Of a stretch of 24,833 nucleotides of DNA, positions 21,901-24,833 are shown one piece after another. The stretch lies in the NCBI GenBank assembly GCA_964600165.1, contig CAZRIP010000054.1:1-24833 (forward strand). The letters run 5' to 3'. How positions within the stretch are numbered: the stretch's first letter is position 1; every line of letters starts with the position of its first letter. A program made the position numbers and the translations under genes. Below the pieces are notes generated by a model. It was not told the origin of the DNA, did no database searches, and saw nothing but the letters and a program-made list of their open reading frames with translations. This stretch comes from CAZRIP01 sp964600165. Lineage in GTDB: Bacteria > Elusimicrobiota > Elusimicrobia > UBA1565 > UBA9628.

Positions 21901-24833
21901 GCTCGCCTTCGCGCGCGCCCGCGCGCTTGACGAGGGCGGTCTCCACCTCCCGCAGCGAGACCTCGCGCCCCAGCGCCCGGCCGAACTGGTCGGCCAGCGA
22001 GCCGAGCACGCAATGGTTCGTGCCCTGGCCCTGGTAGACGTTGCGGCGGCCGAGCTCGGAATCATCCAGCGCGCCGCGCCGCGCGCGGCCGAGCAGCTCC
22101 TGGCGCGCCCGGCCTCCGGCCCCGACCGAGGAGTCGATGCCTTCGCGGCGGTACTCCAAGACGGCTTCTTGGTCGAGGGACGCCCGTCGCGCCGCGTCGA
22201 GCCTTCCGCGCGCGAGCGCGACGCCCGCCTCGGCGCCCGAGTCTCGCGCGGTCCGCAAAAGCTCGCGCAAGCGCGAGACGGCCTCGCGGCCATCGGCGCG
22301 CGCCGTTTCGACGCGCGCCTTCGTGTCCCAGCGCTCGACGACGGCGTCGAGCTGGCCCTCGGTCAGGCGGCTGGCCGCCGAGCGCAGGTCTTCCTCCACG
22401 ACGCGCCGCCGGCCGGCGGCTCCGGAGCTCGTCCTTGAAAGCGACAGCGCGTCCTCGATCGCGGCGACCTGGGCGGCGTCGACGCCCTCGGCCGCCAGCC
22501 GCTCGTCGGCGCGGGCCAGGTCCGCCGCGGCCTTGCGGCCGAGCTCGCTCTGGGTGACGACGTCCTGCGCTTGGCGCGCGATCGCGCTCTCGAGGTCGGC
22601 CTCGAGGCGCGCCGCGCTCGGATCGGCCGAGGCCTCGGCGCGGGCGAGGCGGCTTTCGGCGCTCTCGACGCGCTCGCGCGCCGACGCTTCCAGGATCACG
22701 TTCTCGGCCTCGACGCCGGCGTCGCGCGCGCGCATCATCTCGGCCAGGCGGCGGCCCGCCTGACGAGGGCCCGTGATCTCTCCCGCGGAATCGACCGGCG
22801 GCGGCCGGGCGCCCTCGACGGAGATCAGCGCGCCGGAGCGCAAGTCGAGGTTGAACTCCGCCGCGAACGGCAGCGGCCGGCCATGGCTGAGCAGCTCCGC
22901 GCCGGTCACGCGCAGTCCTTCCGGCTCGGCGGAAAGCCGCAGGCGCACGAGCGGCGCGCCTTCTTTGAAGCCCGGGGCGAACGAGCGCGCGGACTCGTCG
23001 TAACGCAAGTCGACGAACGTCTCGCCCGTCCGCGGATCGCCGTTCGAGACGAGCGCCCGCTGGACGGCCTCCGACGCGAACAAGTCGTCGAGACGGGCCT
23101 GATGCTCCGGCACCTTCAGGCTGTCGTCGAAGCGCGCGGAAAGCTGCTCGTGCGCGGCGGCCTCGACCCGCGGATCGGCCGCCCGCGCGCCGTAGCCGAC
23201 GACCTCGACGCCTCCGCCGGCCGCGGGCTTGACGGCGAAGACGACCTCGGCCGCGCTCGGGCCTTGAGCGGGCTCGCCGTAGACGAGCCGGCCCGTGCGC
23301 ACGTCGAGCGCGGCTCGGATTTCGCCCCCTTTGGCCTTGAGCTCGGGCGTCAGCGCGTCCCGAAACCCGCGGCTGCCCGCGATATCCGGCTTCCAGACCC
23401 CCGAGAGCGTGCCGGGGCCGCGCTCGCCGGGCAGCTCGAAGAGCCGGCCCTGGAGGACGTGCGCGAGCTCGAGCAGCGTGCCGCGGACGTAGCCCGGAGG
23501 CGCCGGCTCGAGAGACTTGGTTCCGTCCGGATGCGCGACCTCGACGAGCCGCTCGCCGGTCACGGGATCGCGCGAGACCTCGCCCAAGCGCCTGAGGCGC
23601 TCGGAGCCGAGCAGCTCGCCGAGCTTGCCGAGCCCGAGCCGCGCGAGGAGCCCCACGTCCGCCGCCCGCGCCGCGGACTCGATCGCCACGCCGCCCGACT
23701 GCACGAGCTTGAACCCGAAGAGCGGCGCGCGCGTCGCGAAGGCGTACGGGATCTTGATGAGCGGGTTGCGCCGCATCATGAAGTCGTCGACGGCCCGCAG
23801 ATTCCTCGCCGCGACGCGCGCCACGTTCTTGACCCCGCTGTAGTCGGCCTCGAGGATCCTGGCCAGCGCGCGCCCCGCCATGTTGTTGTGCCCGAACTTG
23901 CGCTCGAAATCGGCCGCCTCGCCGGCCTTGGCCGCGAGCCGCTCGGCGGCGGCCGCGTCGCGGCGCGCGCCGTCGGCCAGCTCGTCGGCCCGCGCGGCCT
24001 TCTCCCTCGCGTCGGAGAGCTCGGCGAGCCGCGCGCGCTCGGCCGGCTCGTCGGCGCGCGCGCGCGCGTCCTCGACGGCGTCCTGCAGCCGGTCGACGTC
24101 CTGGTGAGCCCGGCGCGCGGTCTCCTCCGCCGCGCCGGCTTTCTCGCTCGAGCGCGACGCGTCCTCGCGCGCCGCGCCGGCCTTGGTCTCGGCCTCGGCG
24201 GCGCGGGCCCGGGCCTGCGTCTCGCCTTGCCGTTCCTTGGCCTCGTCGGTCCGCGCGCGCGCCTTTTCGGCCGCCGCGGTCTTTTCCGCCTTGGTCTTTT
24301 GAGCGTCTTCGGCGATCTGGCGAGCCTCGCCCGCTTTCTTCTCGGCGGCCTCGGCGCGGCGGCCGGCGTCCTCGGCGGCGCGGCGCGCTCGCTCGCGTGA
24401 AGGCTCGTCTTTGGCGCCGGCGGCCTCCTGGCGCGCGCCGTCGGCGCGCTCGCGGGCCCGCGCCGCGTCGCGCTCGGCGGAAGCGGCCTCGCCGTCGGCG
24501 CGCGCGGCTTCCCGCTCAGCCGTCTTGCTGTCGGAATTCGCGGCCTTTTCTTCCGCCTTCGCCGCGTCGGTCTCGGCGCGCGCGGCCTCGAGGGCGTTGC
24601 CGCGGGCCTCGGTCGCGTTGCTCTCGGCCGTCTTGAGCTCGCCCATCTTGAGCCCGAGCTCCTCGCCCGCCGACGACGCCTCGGCGCGCGCGGAGGTCGC
24701 CTGCTCGCGCGCGGTCTCGGCGAGGCCTTGGGCCTGCTGCGCGCGCTCGAGGCTCGCGCGCTCGGCCTCGGCGTCGCCGCGCTGGCGCGACTCGAGCGGC
24801 TCGCGCTCGTGCCCCTTGACCTCTTGCTCGGCG
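9362..24833 (-). CDS. giant multidomain signalling polyprotein (at least 5156 aa, N-terminus outside window)
   Basis: One uninterrupted minus-strand frame runs from the TAA at 9362-9364 to the right edge; codons upstream of the ATG at 24646 stay open and continue the coiled coil, so that ATG is not the start. Residue numbers used for its domains count from that Met (1-5094), with 62 more residues before it. Order: coiled coil, unknown, helical region, C39/papain-like peptidase-like, GGDEF, GGDEF (degenerate), HD-like, cyclic-nucleotide-binding-like, FHA, Fic-like region, FHA, HD, SLOG-like, nucleoside-phosphorylase-like, SLOG-like, two ART-like domains. G-V-G-A-G linkers separate several modules. 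No transmembrane segment is evident. The protein appears to combine making, sensing, cleaving and transferring of nucleotide signals; whether it is cytoplasmic or exported depends on the missing N-terminus. The stop is 5 nt before the ankyrin gene. The frame is certain; the overall role is unknown. Confidence 0.92.
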   Translation of the reverse strand, partial: AEQEVKGHEREPLESRQRGDAEAERASLERAQQAQGLAETAREQATSARAEASSAGEELGLKMGELKTAESNATEARGNALEAARAETDAAKAEEKAANSDSKTAEREAARADGEAASAERDAARARERADGARQEAAGAKDEPSRERARRAAEDAGRRAEAAEKKAGEARQIAEDAQKTKAEKTAAAEKARARTDEAKERQGETQARARAAEAETKAGAAREDASRSSEKAGAAEETARRAHQDVDRLQDAVEDARARADEPAERARLAELSDAREKAARADELADGARRDAAAAERLAAKAGEAADFERKFGHNNMAGRALARILEADYSGVKNVARVAARNLRAVDDFMMRRNPLIKIPYAFATRAPLFGFKLVQSGGVAIESAARAADVGLLARLGLGKLGELLGSERLRRLGEVSRDPVTGERLVEVAHPDGTKSLEPAPPGYVRGTLLELAHVLQGRLFELPGERGPGTLSGVWKPDIAGSRGFRDALTPELKAKGGEIRAALDVRTGRLVYGEPAQGPSAAEVVFAVKPAAGGGVEVVGYGARAADPRVEAAAHEQLSARFDDSLKVPEHQARLDDLFASEAVQRALVSNGDPRTGETFVDLRYDESARSFAPGFKEGAPLVRLRLSAEPEGLRVTGAELLSHGRPLPFAAEFNLDLRSGALISVEGARPPPVDSAGEITGPRQAGRRLAEMMRARDAGVEAENVILEASARERVESAESRLARAEASADPSAARLEADLESAIARQAQDVVTQSELGRKAAADLARADERLAAEGVDAAQVAAIEDALSLSRTSSGAAGRRRVVEEDLRSAASRLTEGQLDAVVERWDTKARVETARADGREAVSRLRELLRTARDSGAEAGVALARGRLDAARRASLDQEAVLEYRREGIDSSVGAGGRARQELLGRARRGALDDSELGRRNVYQGQGTNHCVLGSLADQFGRALGREVSLREVETALVKRAGAREGERLIGEIERFGMTPEQMREWIPKLAESFGLKAAAVDRGDLFTEIAGTDRQVSVLLNTKPDAVTGNSGGAHMVNLSNFRMLRDPVTGRTEAVVDMADPNIRVRDERGGFDSKVVSVKVAELIPQIRGRFTAFGAEAAGFTFDAAPRQGAKILEFRPRPAARELPGRAPLLRAVGAGEPPAGLVEKVAAAEKVFNAASDSRFELEQALAKAKSDLRRGRTPERVEAVETSQENFEIGDNDFQIAKRAHEAAQRELADWGKAPRPTDDADQPFKLGAEAIETLADGANASFPPGGTRPPFLESYPREVAEPLLERFYTDKLTQIKNNKYLQAHAAELQAKYGDVVMMDGDYFGSVNRALKAKYGDTVGGLMADEVLARLVGNAAHAAERAGAGPVEIVRKGGEEILFFTEKGRGVEVGLAIQAAGERFRARDLELGEVLAQFKRTHGIEGGTAEVMEAIRDQGVVDAKAKAKDKTKPIDEADVRRKVGTSSAGVAQIVPRPDATPMEVIDRAAKRADRALAVSKDSGKSRVSVEIKPGGGITVLDNAKLPAGEKPARRRSTVADEAYERALARLKPADRVKYLEALQTDPQTGLGNREAIRDNMPAILRKFDHVYKFEIDNFKAVNDHPKLGHEAGDAVLLEFGRVVKEVQADVARELGARGETRAARDIAKEFHAPGSDAALELFARRLDERLAKDDPISRAAARSVFGGEPTDSQVKQVRAWIAEEAARSGKDPARIGTVTGAIARVEGARRGVMAYDEAVQRASEAVEKVKNERNDAYVDSIGETHGKAAVYEDDEEVAANAQLASPIAPPLAPAAARGIITRAAAEMLSFVAKLIEREPELSEPQKAVVRGERRSPSDKPQSPSAPRVGTISDALDVYTRGFYENAKAAGQLETLAFDPEFEKSGSNHPAYYADHGDTHKWNTINNSVDALRQAMKSGIIEPRQGDRAEFMEHVAGSLGAMHDMWMQDLSAVGRKFHPHRAAQEAFRGGFDHVVKDVMAGPLGRRVLELDSQGKLSQPPEQVVREILSMSYGHSKSNVPLRVLDDPAALRSEMQKTARAETGLSEADRPDFSIARYYERAGGFENSYRWITDAPELSGDVVDAIRSVRSGDAFRYRGAYDFRSLTGANISVDARTGRAIYWFADPISGRKYTTVSDNPFSIGEANTRVTRINERGELEMGTQRARYGSPEAQKTVAEATAHIFFDVYLDFAGSFDGVQGREIVIQRALDERGDAGRGFTEQVAAALRKIYADKLPELKKAGKLTGDEPLEIRIEDPPRQKAVDILITRKGAKLELDHYESGKPLDARADLDALLWAKVRDGGRPTEGMDQRAALKGARVVTLEPTSIVTVQGAPANYVYIPLELPAGSKLEALVGKGYEAFPLREGVPFGEIGPVTENPRSVDIRVAGTEPVKLLMLPRETYLKEWSRFYEHAELVRRLREDFPQKKTPPAEPTARPMGVGAGDDARLVFANRPEVLPYEGPIKLLLGLDDGRGRALEVLSVADAAARYPEMARRLPDPAIRFVVLDPLDTAQFKGIRRGEVIELGRENTYGRFRFDQSVSRSHLRLTGLDGGVRVEDLGSRYGTRIDAADIRVADSPEARRLRGEQRFNRTPDYPESPKFVENSRKANDVFNRWLSGEQGARPLRDVMEEMHRLYAGDNDIGKGQGGQYMEGGAPRNGRAGRSRDFVKKYYGLEPLPDGPVDLPGIPEKMSAHFYGETYYYPDRSVPGMRETYYKVLEGHAARFSELAAKMEALRASDPNYPSDPRYRALRGEALGAVVDFGRVAAAFRQFESGNWGLYGPMMNSMVNRLGLSIRHPGYLDIILQTAAPASLKPFFERSLLDGRDFYPADGYDPIKGRIQAPPKPAAPREPGLVDLAPNQPKVFRYDAPLKVSLGGEKGRALEILSRADIQARYPELASRLDPSAERAIVDPADPLNRFQPIAAGETIELGRGVAGRFAFDNPVSRRHLRVIGLNDGVRVEDLGSTFGTRVEVLRLDQKPSRPMGVGAGSPSRIEEIVGDPRFTPKDLIEELKKDPVLGPEYAKSVGVWEKYSLERHTLMMMGQFERYLKTELPASVDVGFFRQVLALHDIGKPRAVEAGDKARQHEFTAPMIREHLANLDYKPAQIDFAVALVDGDPIGPYVRRGDLGAAVAEIDHMAARSGLPPQDFYKALRAFYMSDAGSYTADAGGIPSLDGLFIFDRARGRMSFAPEIAERMRPLDEYYRLSPTMEPPRRSMGVGAGDAPAAPERPAEPPRRASPLDRLFDRLDQKAQTAARQARLDAMVEKIKGELKKDANGEFLIEDKDIRNWIEGYQTITGKRIAAARDIVELVRDHGSDVLALYDRRYRPGTTTYSGRKFDEAGARKFDSGLLRGMQDEGVAPSDIAQPSGMTNLGGVKAVYEAAGEHPGVETQGITTPRAMVYPVAEVDKAVSLGRNFGDESELFLAVSNAMVVIGGGGQAKTEALKSLKKMPERTVFALGFLEFKPDGTRAKGAADQIFDQLGEGSGGLWIKDAAADPERAGYEAGRRLARAMRDARELKEDNPFVRLAMRSMSGSTGEAEAVAESDAQQYRVLRVLNAVQKKMADRGLSQGQISEGLLVAGPRMMDATAGIDNVKDNEAWKSAVKRALTPRAGDPAAMQAVAEAAGQTNIDVMFASWFGVKRAVELKAEPGSAELRRYFDRTVARIPSDMILRDPDAPHTFNRQDYSELRLDIATAGLLKARGDPPEVFLGGREEMAAYYRARGYTSAREIADSNGTSYQLLTRVDDYGRLNGAVDALSRWFPSLERTRKLMVLQGVDSESRLAQVTALMQTQGVDVSRVEIRGDLERLRERNREALYSQLKADLNGEPIAAVVVGDKNNSIAAVAEAAGVPLSEVKRHPMTTAGAFRYERLDVTDAATGKVHAFLAFAPAYGELTADLVSATYKIGAQNFMLAGAGGSLMKSDAVGAVHNVVSADYRGRRVDLKGVSGLEILRVEGAPDAHNNTSPTPLEQTERWADEQRARGAQNVDQETFHVFDALKRAMDADRAAGLEPKASVQIGLFMSDVVGTNGLASGTAGDDYGPKVKEMTRELVAKLGLGGVVGKEGTHPIEGARPGLLAQQGEQLGELAKFAPARDLSTVWNNGWGDSIRQFKGQRRQFEIESKAIGPADRAYLRRLFELLPREGVDVVAHQRDPNHGEIVSLARERGLETIVVNPAGGEVRGNPSFVVKDEPAWDEFVRDGKNDPYETNKAQHYRLHIGEGQPAPDAERPGFLYQSQMTPEEIGARLDAESRGARQKVIDEIRERFAKEGKRAPEFVDPGRVDEFIGDRRPILFSGSSKKSWPNVSPENQRLVEDTNRRMLDRLDRKKNLLVTGGTEFGAEAIVHRLAAEKGFNALGTVVENTNAPDVSDKVGAYAIEGINWFGKSRPVLEMIKAHDGIVVFQGGGQILAEEIELALRMNVRVYLQRGPEGAAAEAAKKYPQHAFDSFDDLLPKLKQAGVVQPTLGERVSAWTQAVIDRYERLRGRDPQVLANGRLSVPERLAALAARGLSEPQVEAVMLAHDEGNELGLKCRVYDCSLAQLKAKRKILRDGGVPDEAAGALIREGLAGSNADETREQILARHTQGLSDYVKRLGLEPAKLEPAERLAFAKQYARSIGLLEDGPIVRALVGQPAPSPLDAVLAGFSKSYGVPVETARAALVEEVGARGDKFDSLARLIASQPEAAQRRSWDKILYDPIFFKSRIEIKQQVAQPRYDKSVYASAKKTFEGSGDFYKLNAADGGALIQDGTRLYRHVRADELARVLADGGLVPKALKQPGAEIGAALRRRGGVVDFVNARVVDNPEAKSWLYEYTESADRSVFGGNVPTAGPIKLEIVPRPGQTFVQTGSSQQLVGHNERGWATIDPVAAYQIKIFGEGCAAGCSLTSAEGQALARKLTGEGGSRPLGVGAGDAVAEPTAEEIKAARTAMILRDPKLPPSVSRVIERELGLTASDPLFADIAKKGSQARNSHTNEPLGEAYAPVNPVHVIAGLFYLRQTNRPYYDSLKNPETGVVATGVRGGVDAMVDSILEKGYLPPRSQGRNERFQNGVYMDLPDHIREARKFAKVEPDRAEGKDRYPMYVAFRASNVHSPGADYHGRIVGDGGTLGRVALNPVRPEDVVAVYVPTDRVAQTVARLQGTALAHVRVFTIDILPEH
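10180..10620 (-). other. domain: ADP-ribosyltransferase-like 1
   Basis: Residues about 4676-4823. TRLYRHVRADELARVLADGG starts the fold in the usual YR/H position, SWLYEYTESADRSVFGGN lies in the middle and GPIKLEIVPRPGQTFV near the end. The pattern fits ART-type or RNA 2'-phosphotransferase-like folds. Catalytic residues cannot be fixed by eye. Confidence 0.4.
11500..11985 (-). other. domain: SLOG-like Rossmann domain 2
   Basis: Residues about 4221-4383. RRPILFSGSSKKSWPN is the opening strand, NLLVTGGTEFGAEAIVHRLA the glycine-rich turn, and GIVVFQGGGQILAEEIELAL the GGG-x-x-x-x-E site. This is a clearer SLOG fold than the first copy. SLOG domains bind or cleave nucleotide-derived signals in several conflict systems. 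Confidence 0.7.
12735..13250 (-). other. region resembling nucleoside phosphorylases/nucleosidases
   Basis: Residues about 3800-3970. FLAFAPAYGELTADLVSATY, YKIGAQNFMLAGAGGSLMKS, a VHNVVSADYRGRRVDL strand and NVDQETFHVFDALK follow the order of PNP/MTA-nucleosidase folds (GA-xx-i-xx-G-xx-G-xx, gd-vv, and a vDmE-type Glu). The match is suggestive, not proven. It is preceded by a Rossmann-like segment, PIAAVVVGDKNNSIAAVAEA. Confidence 0.4.
14350..14850 (-). other. domain: SLOG/LOG-like Rossmann domain 1
   Basis: Residues about 3266-3430. PSGMTNLGGVKAVYEAAGEH, VETQGITTPRAM, an NFGDESELFLAVSNAMVVIG segment and GGGGQAKTEAL reproduce the order of LOG/TIGR00725-type proteins (GG-M-A-A, GI, R, sdaivvlpGGGGTxxE). 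The GGGG with an E five residues later is the nucleotide-phosphate site in that family; here spacing to Glu is kept. Confidence 0.7.
15197..15868 (-). other. domain: canonical HD phosphohydrolase
   Basis: Residues about 2927-3150. YSLERHTLMMMGQF gives the first His, LALHDIGKPRA the His-Asp pair with Lys, ARQHEFTAPMI a third His and VALVDGDPIG a further Asp, the standard metal-site order. RPMGVGAG-type motifs stand on both sides (2920 and 3153), so it is an isolated module of about 230 residues. HD enzymes of this type hydrolyse nucleotides or cyclic nucleotides; substrate unknown. Confidence 0.85.
15908..16262 (-). other. domain: FHA (phosphothreonine-binding) 2
   Basis: Residues about 2796-2913. 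IELGRGVAGRFAFD, PVSRRHLRVIG and VEDLGSTFGTRVEVL are canonical FHA motifs. It also has the same odd 50-residue insertion as the first copy (ARYPELASRL), showing that the two arose by internal duplication. Confidence 0.85.
16415..16980 (-). other. region between the FHA domains, degenerate Fic-like
   Basis: Residues about 2557-2745. A helical domain opens PLRDVMEEMHRLYAGDNDIG and has GQGGQYMEGGAP. At the place of the Fic HxFxDGNGRxxR loop it reads FRQFESGNWGLYGPMMNSMV, followed by NRLGLSIRHPGYLDI. The GN and the following helix resemble Fic AMP-transferases, but the catalytic His, Asp and Arg are absent. The call is tentative; it would be an inactive member or a coincidental match. Confidence 0.3.
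17126..17500 (-). other. domain: FHA (phosphothreonine-binding) 1
   Basis: Residues about 2383-2507. Core signatures of FHA domains are present: IELGRENTYGRFRF, SVSRSHLRLTG and VEDLGSRYGTRID. An extra segment of about 50 residues, including ARYPEMARRLPDPAI, sits between the first strand (PIKLLLGLDDGRGRALEVL) and the GR motif. An RPMGVGAG linker (2371-2378) precedes it. Confidence 0.85.
17510..17536 (-). other. RPMGVGAG linker, copy at residue 2373
   Basis: Encodes RPMGVGAGD between the cyclic-nucleotide-binding-like domain and FHA 1. Other full copies encode RPMGVGAGS (15869-15895), RSMGVGAGD (15170-15196) and RPLGVGAGD (10097-10123). Shorter VGAG cores are at 22115-22126 and 21380-21391. 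Confidence 0.9.
17606..17890 (-). other. domain: cyclic-nucleotide-binding (Crp-type) fold
   Basis: Residues about 2253-2345. A beta-roll pattern reads VVTLEPTSIVTVQGAPANYV then YIPLELPAGSKLEALVGKGY, followed by the phosphate-binding-cassette-like REGVPFGEIGPVTENPRSVD and VKLLMLPRETYLKEW. The FGEIGPVTENPRS segment corresponds to the FGE-(x)n-RxA motif of cNMP-binding domains, with Ser for Ala after the Arg, so ligand type is open. Confidence 0.65.
18722..19204 (-). other. domain: HD-like metal phosphohydrolase
   Basis: Residues about 1815-1975. Histidines appear in HD-type order: YYADHGDTHKW, then GSLGAMHDMWMQ (the His-Asp pair near 1876), then GRKFHPHRAAQEAF and SMSYGHSKSNVP. The spacing fits a divergent HD phosphohydrolase domain. 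About 270 residues with beta-rich sequence (FRYRGAYDF; RAIYWFADPISGRKYT) follow and remain unassigned. Confidence 0.5.
19562..20158 (-). other. domain: second GGDEF-type domain with degraded signature
   Basis: Residues about 1497-1695. DPQTGLGNREAI, KFEIDNFKAVND and LGHEAGDAVLLEFGRVV match the N-terminal half of GGDEF domains very well, including the metal-binding Asp. At the signature position it reads FHAPGSDAALELF instead of GG(D/E)EF, so catalysis is unlikely. The C-terminal half ends TVTGAIARVEG and AVQRASEAVEKVKNERND. It may bind GTP or a cyclic dinucleotide, or only pair with the first GGDEF domain. Confidence 0.8.
20312..20965 (-). other. domain: GGDEF-type nucleotide cyclase, near-intact
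   Basis: Residues about 1228-1445. It starts DKLTQIKNNKYL (the usual D-x-LTgLxNR position), has the metal-binding VVMMDGDYF and a GLMADEVLARLV helix, and carries the signature RKGGEEILFF (GGEE at 1312-1315, Ile in place of the last Phe). After an insertion of roughly 70 residues with Lys/Asp-rich KAKAKDKTKPIDEAD it ends SSAGVAQIV and AAKRADRALAVSKDSGKSRV, the normal C-terminal helix. It keeps the residues needed for cyclase chemistry; the product (c-di-GMP or another dinucleotide) is not known. Confidence 0.8.
21392..22114 (-). other. domain: papain/C39-like cysteine peptidase-like
   Basis: Residues about 845-1085. The segment NVYQGQGTNHCVLGSLADQF has the Gln-x(n)-Cys arrangement at the start of a helix that is seen in C39-like and related papain-fold peptidases (Cys 879). 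A His follows in GGAHMVNLSNF (His 984), and then VVDMADPN supplies the Asp/Asn, giving a full Cys-His-Asp order with normal spacing. There is no membrane or ABC part, so this is not a bacteriocin exporter. A VGAG motif lies just before (841) and just after (1086). Confidence 0.6.
22130..22765 (-). other. domain: second helical, coiled-coil-prone region
   Basis: Residues about 628-840 are again rich in Ala, Glu, Arg and Leu (ERVESAESRLARAEASADPS; RLEADLESAIARQAQDVVTQ) and lead directly into a VGAG motif and the cysteine peptidase-like domain. The roughly 370 residues between this and the first coiled coil have more Gly, Pro and beta-type sequence and match nothing I know; they contain two similar DxRTGxxxxG phrases. 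Confidence 0.65.
23915..24833 (-). other. domain: Ala/Glu/Arg coiled coil at the visible N-terminus
   Basis: Some 300 residues, to about residue 244, consist almost only of Ala, Glu, Arg, Lys, Asp and Gln with few prolines and no aromatic residues, and show heptad-like A-x-x-A/E-x-x pattern (for example EARGNALEAARAETDAAKAE). A long coiled-coil stalk or oligomerisation rod is the natural reading. It continues past the window edge. Confidence 0.8.

Noticed and set aside
9542..24400. Five long plus-strand open frames opposite the giant gene (about 9542-12571, 12851-15502, 15551-18775, 19547-21682, 22571-24400).
   Set aside because: They are mirror frames of a GC-rich gene: composition is Arg/Ala/Leu/Asp-rich and repetitive, no domain motif appears, and the minus-strand frame is continuous with clear domains.
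1..24833. tRNA, rRNA, CRISPR arrays, insertion sequences or attachment sites.
   Set aside because: No cloverleaf, rRNA segment, regularly spaced repeat, transposase motif or tRNA-flanking duplication was seen.

Overview
The window is a very GC-rich bacterial scaffold of metagenome-assembly type: it contains one 10-N gap and is cut by the window edge at both ends. Secreted proteins with Ala/Pro/Ser-rich spacers after the signal peptide, many lineage-specific hypotheticals and one enormous signalling polyprotein suggest a phylum such as Elusimicrobiota. That placement is inference from gene style; there is no rRNA or marker gene here to prove it.

Layout. Positions 1-1297 hold the end of a dTDP-4-dehydrorhamnose 3,5-epimerase gene and an overlapping unrecognised gene. 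Positions 1197-1792 hold a minus-strand pair (a 57-aa protein and a MerR/HspR-type regulator) behind an AT-rich promoter with inverted repeats. Positions 1806-4474 are minus strand: a small secreted Lys/Ala/Pro-rich protein with a strong terminator, an RluA-type pseudouridine synthase, and a 547-aa exported protein whose stop overlaps the RluA start by one base. A divergent plus-strand AzgA/PbuG-type purine permease follows (4609-5886). Positions 5896-6746 hold a gene broken by a frameshift and the assembly gap. Then come a rhodanese domain protein, a small protein resembling the EboA family, a hairpin-rich leader (7728-7881) and a secreted HNH nuclease-like protein (7905-8504).

Positions 8508-24833 are dominated by one minus-strand gene of at least 5156 codons, open to the right edge, so its N-terminus is missing. 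In order from the N-terminus I read: Ala/Glu/Arg coiled coil; an unrecognised region; a second helical region; a papain/C39-like cysteine peptidase-like domain; two GGDEF-type domains (the second with a degraded signature); an HD-like domain; a cyclic-nucleotide-binding-like domain; FHA; a Fic-like degenerate region; FHA; a canonical HD phosphohydrolase; a SLOG/LOG-like Rossmann domain; a nucleoside-phosphorylase-like region; a second SLOG-like domain; and two ADP-ribosyltransferase-like domains, one of them at the extreme C-terminus. A short motif, (R-P-M)-G-V-G-A-G or its VGAG core, recurs six times, mostly at module borders, and flanks the peptidase-like domain. An ankyrin-repeat gene starts 5 nt after the giant gene's stop.

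Taken together, the giant protein looks like a single-chain collection of domains that make, bind, break or transfer nucleotide signals, plus a peptidase that could process it. The C-terminal ART-like tip followed at once by an ankyrin gene resembles the layout of polymorphic toxin-immunity pairs. The domain calls come from motif reading; their joint function is a hypothesis.
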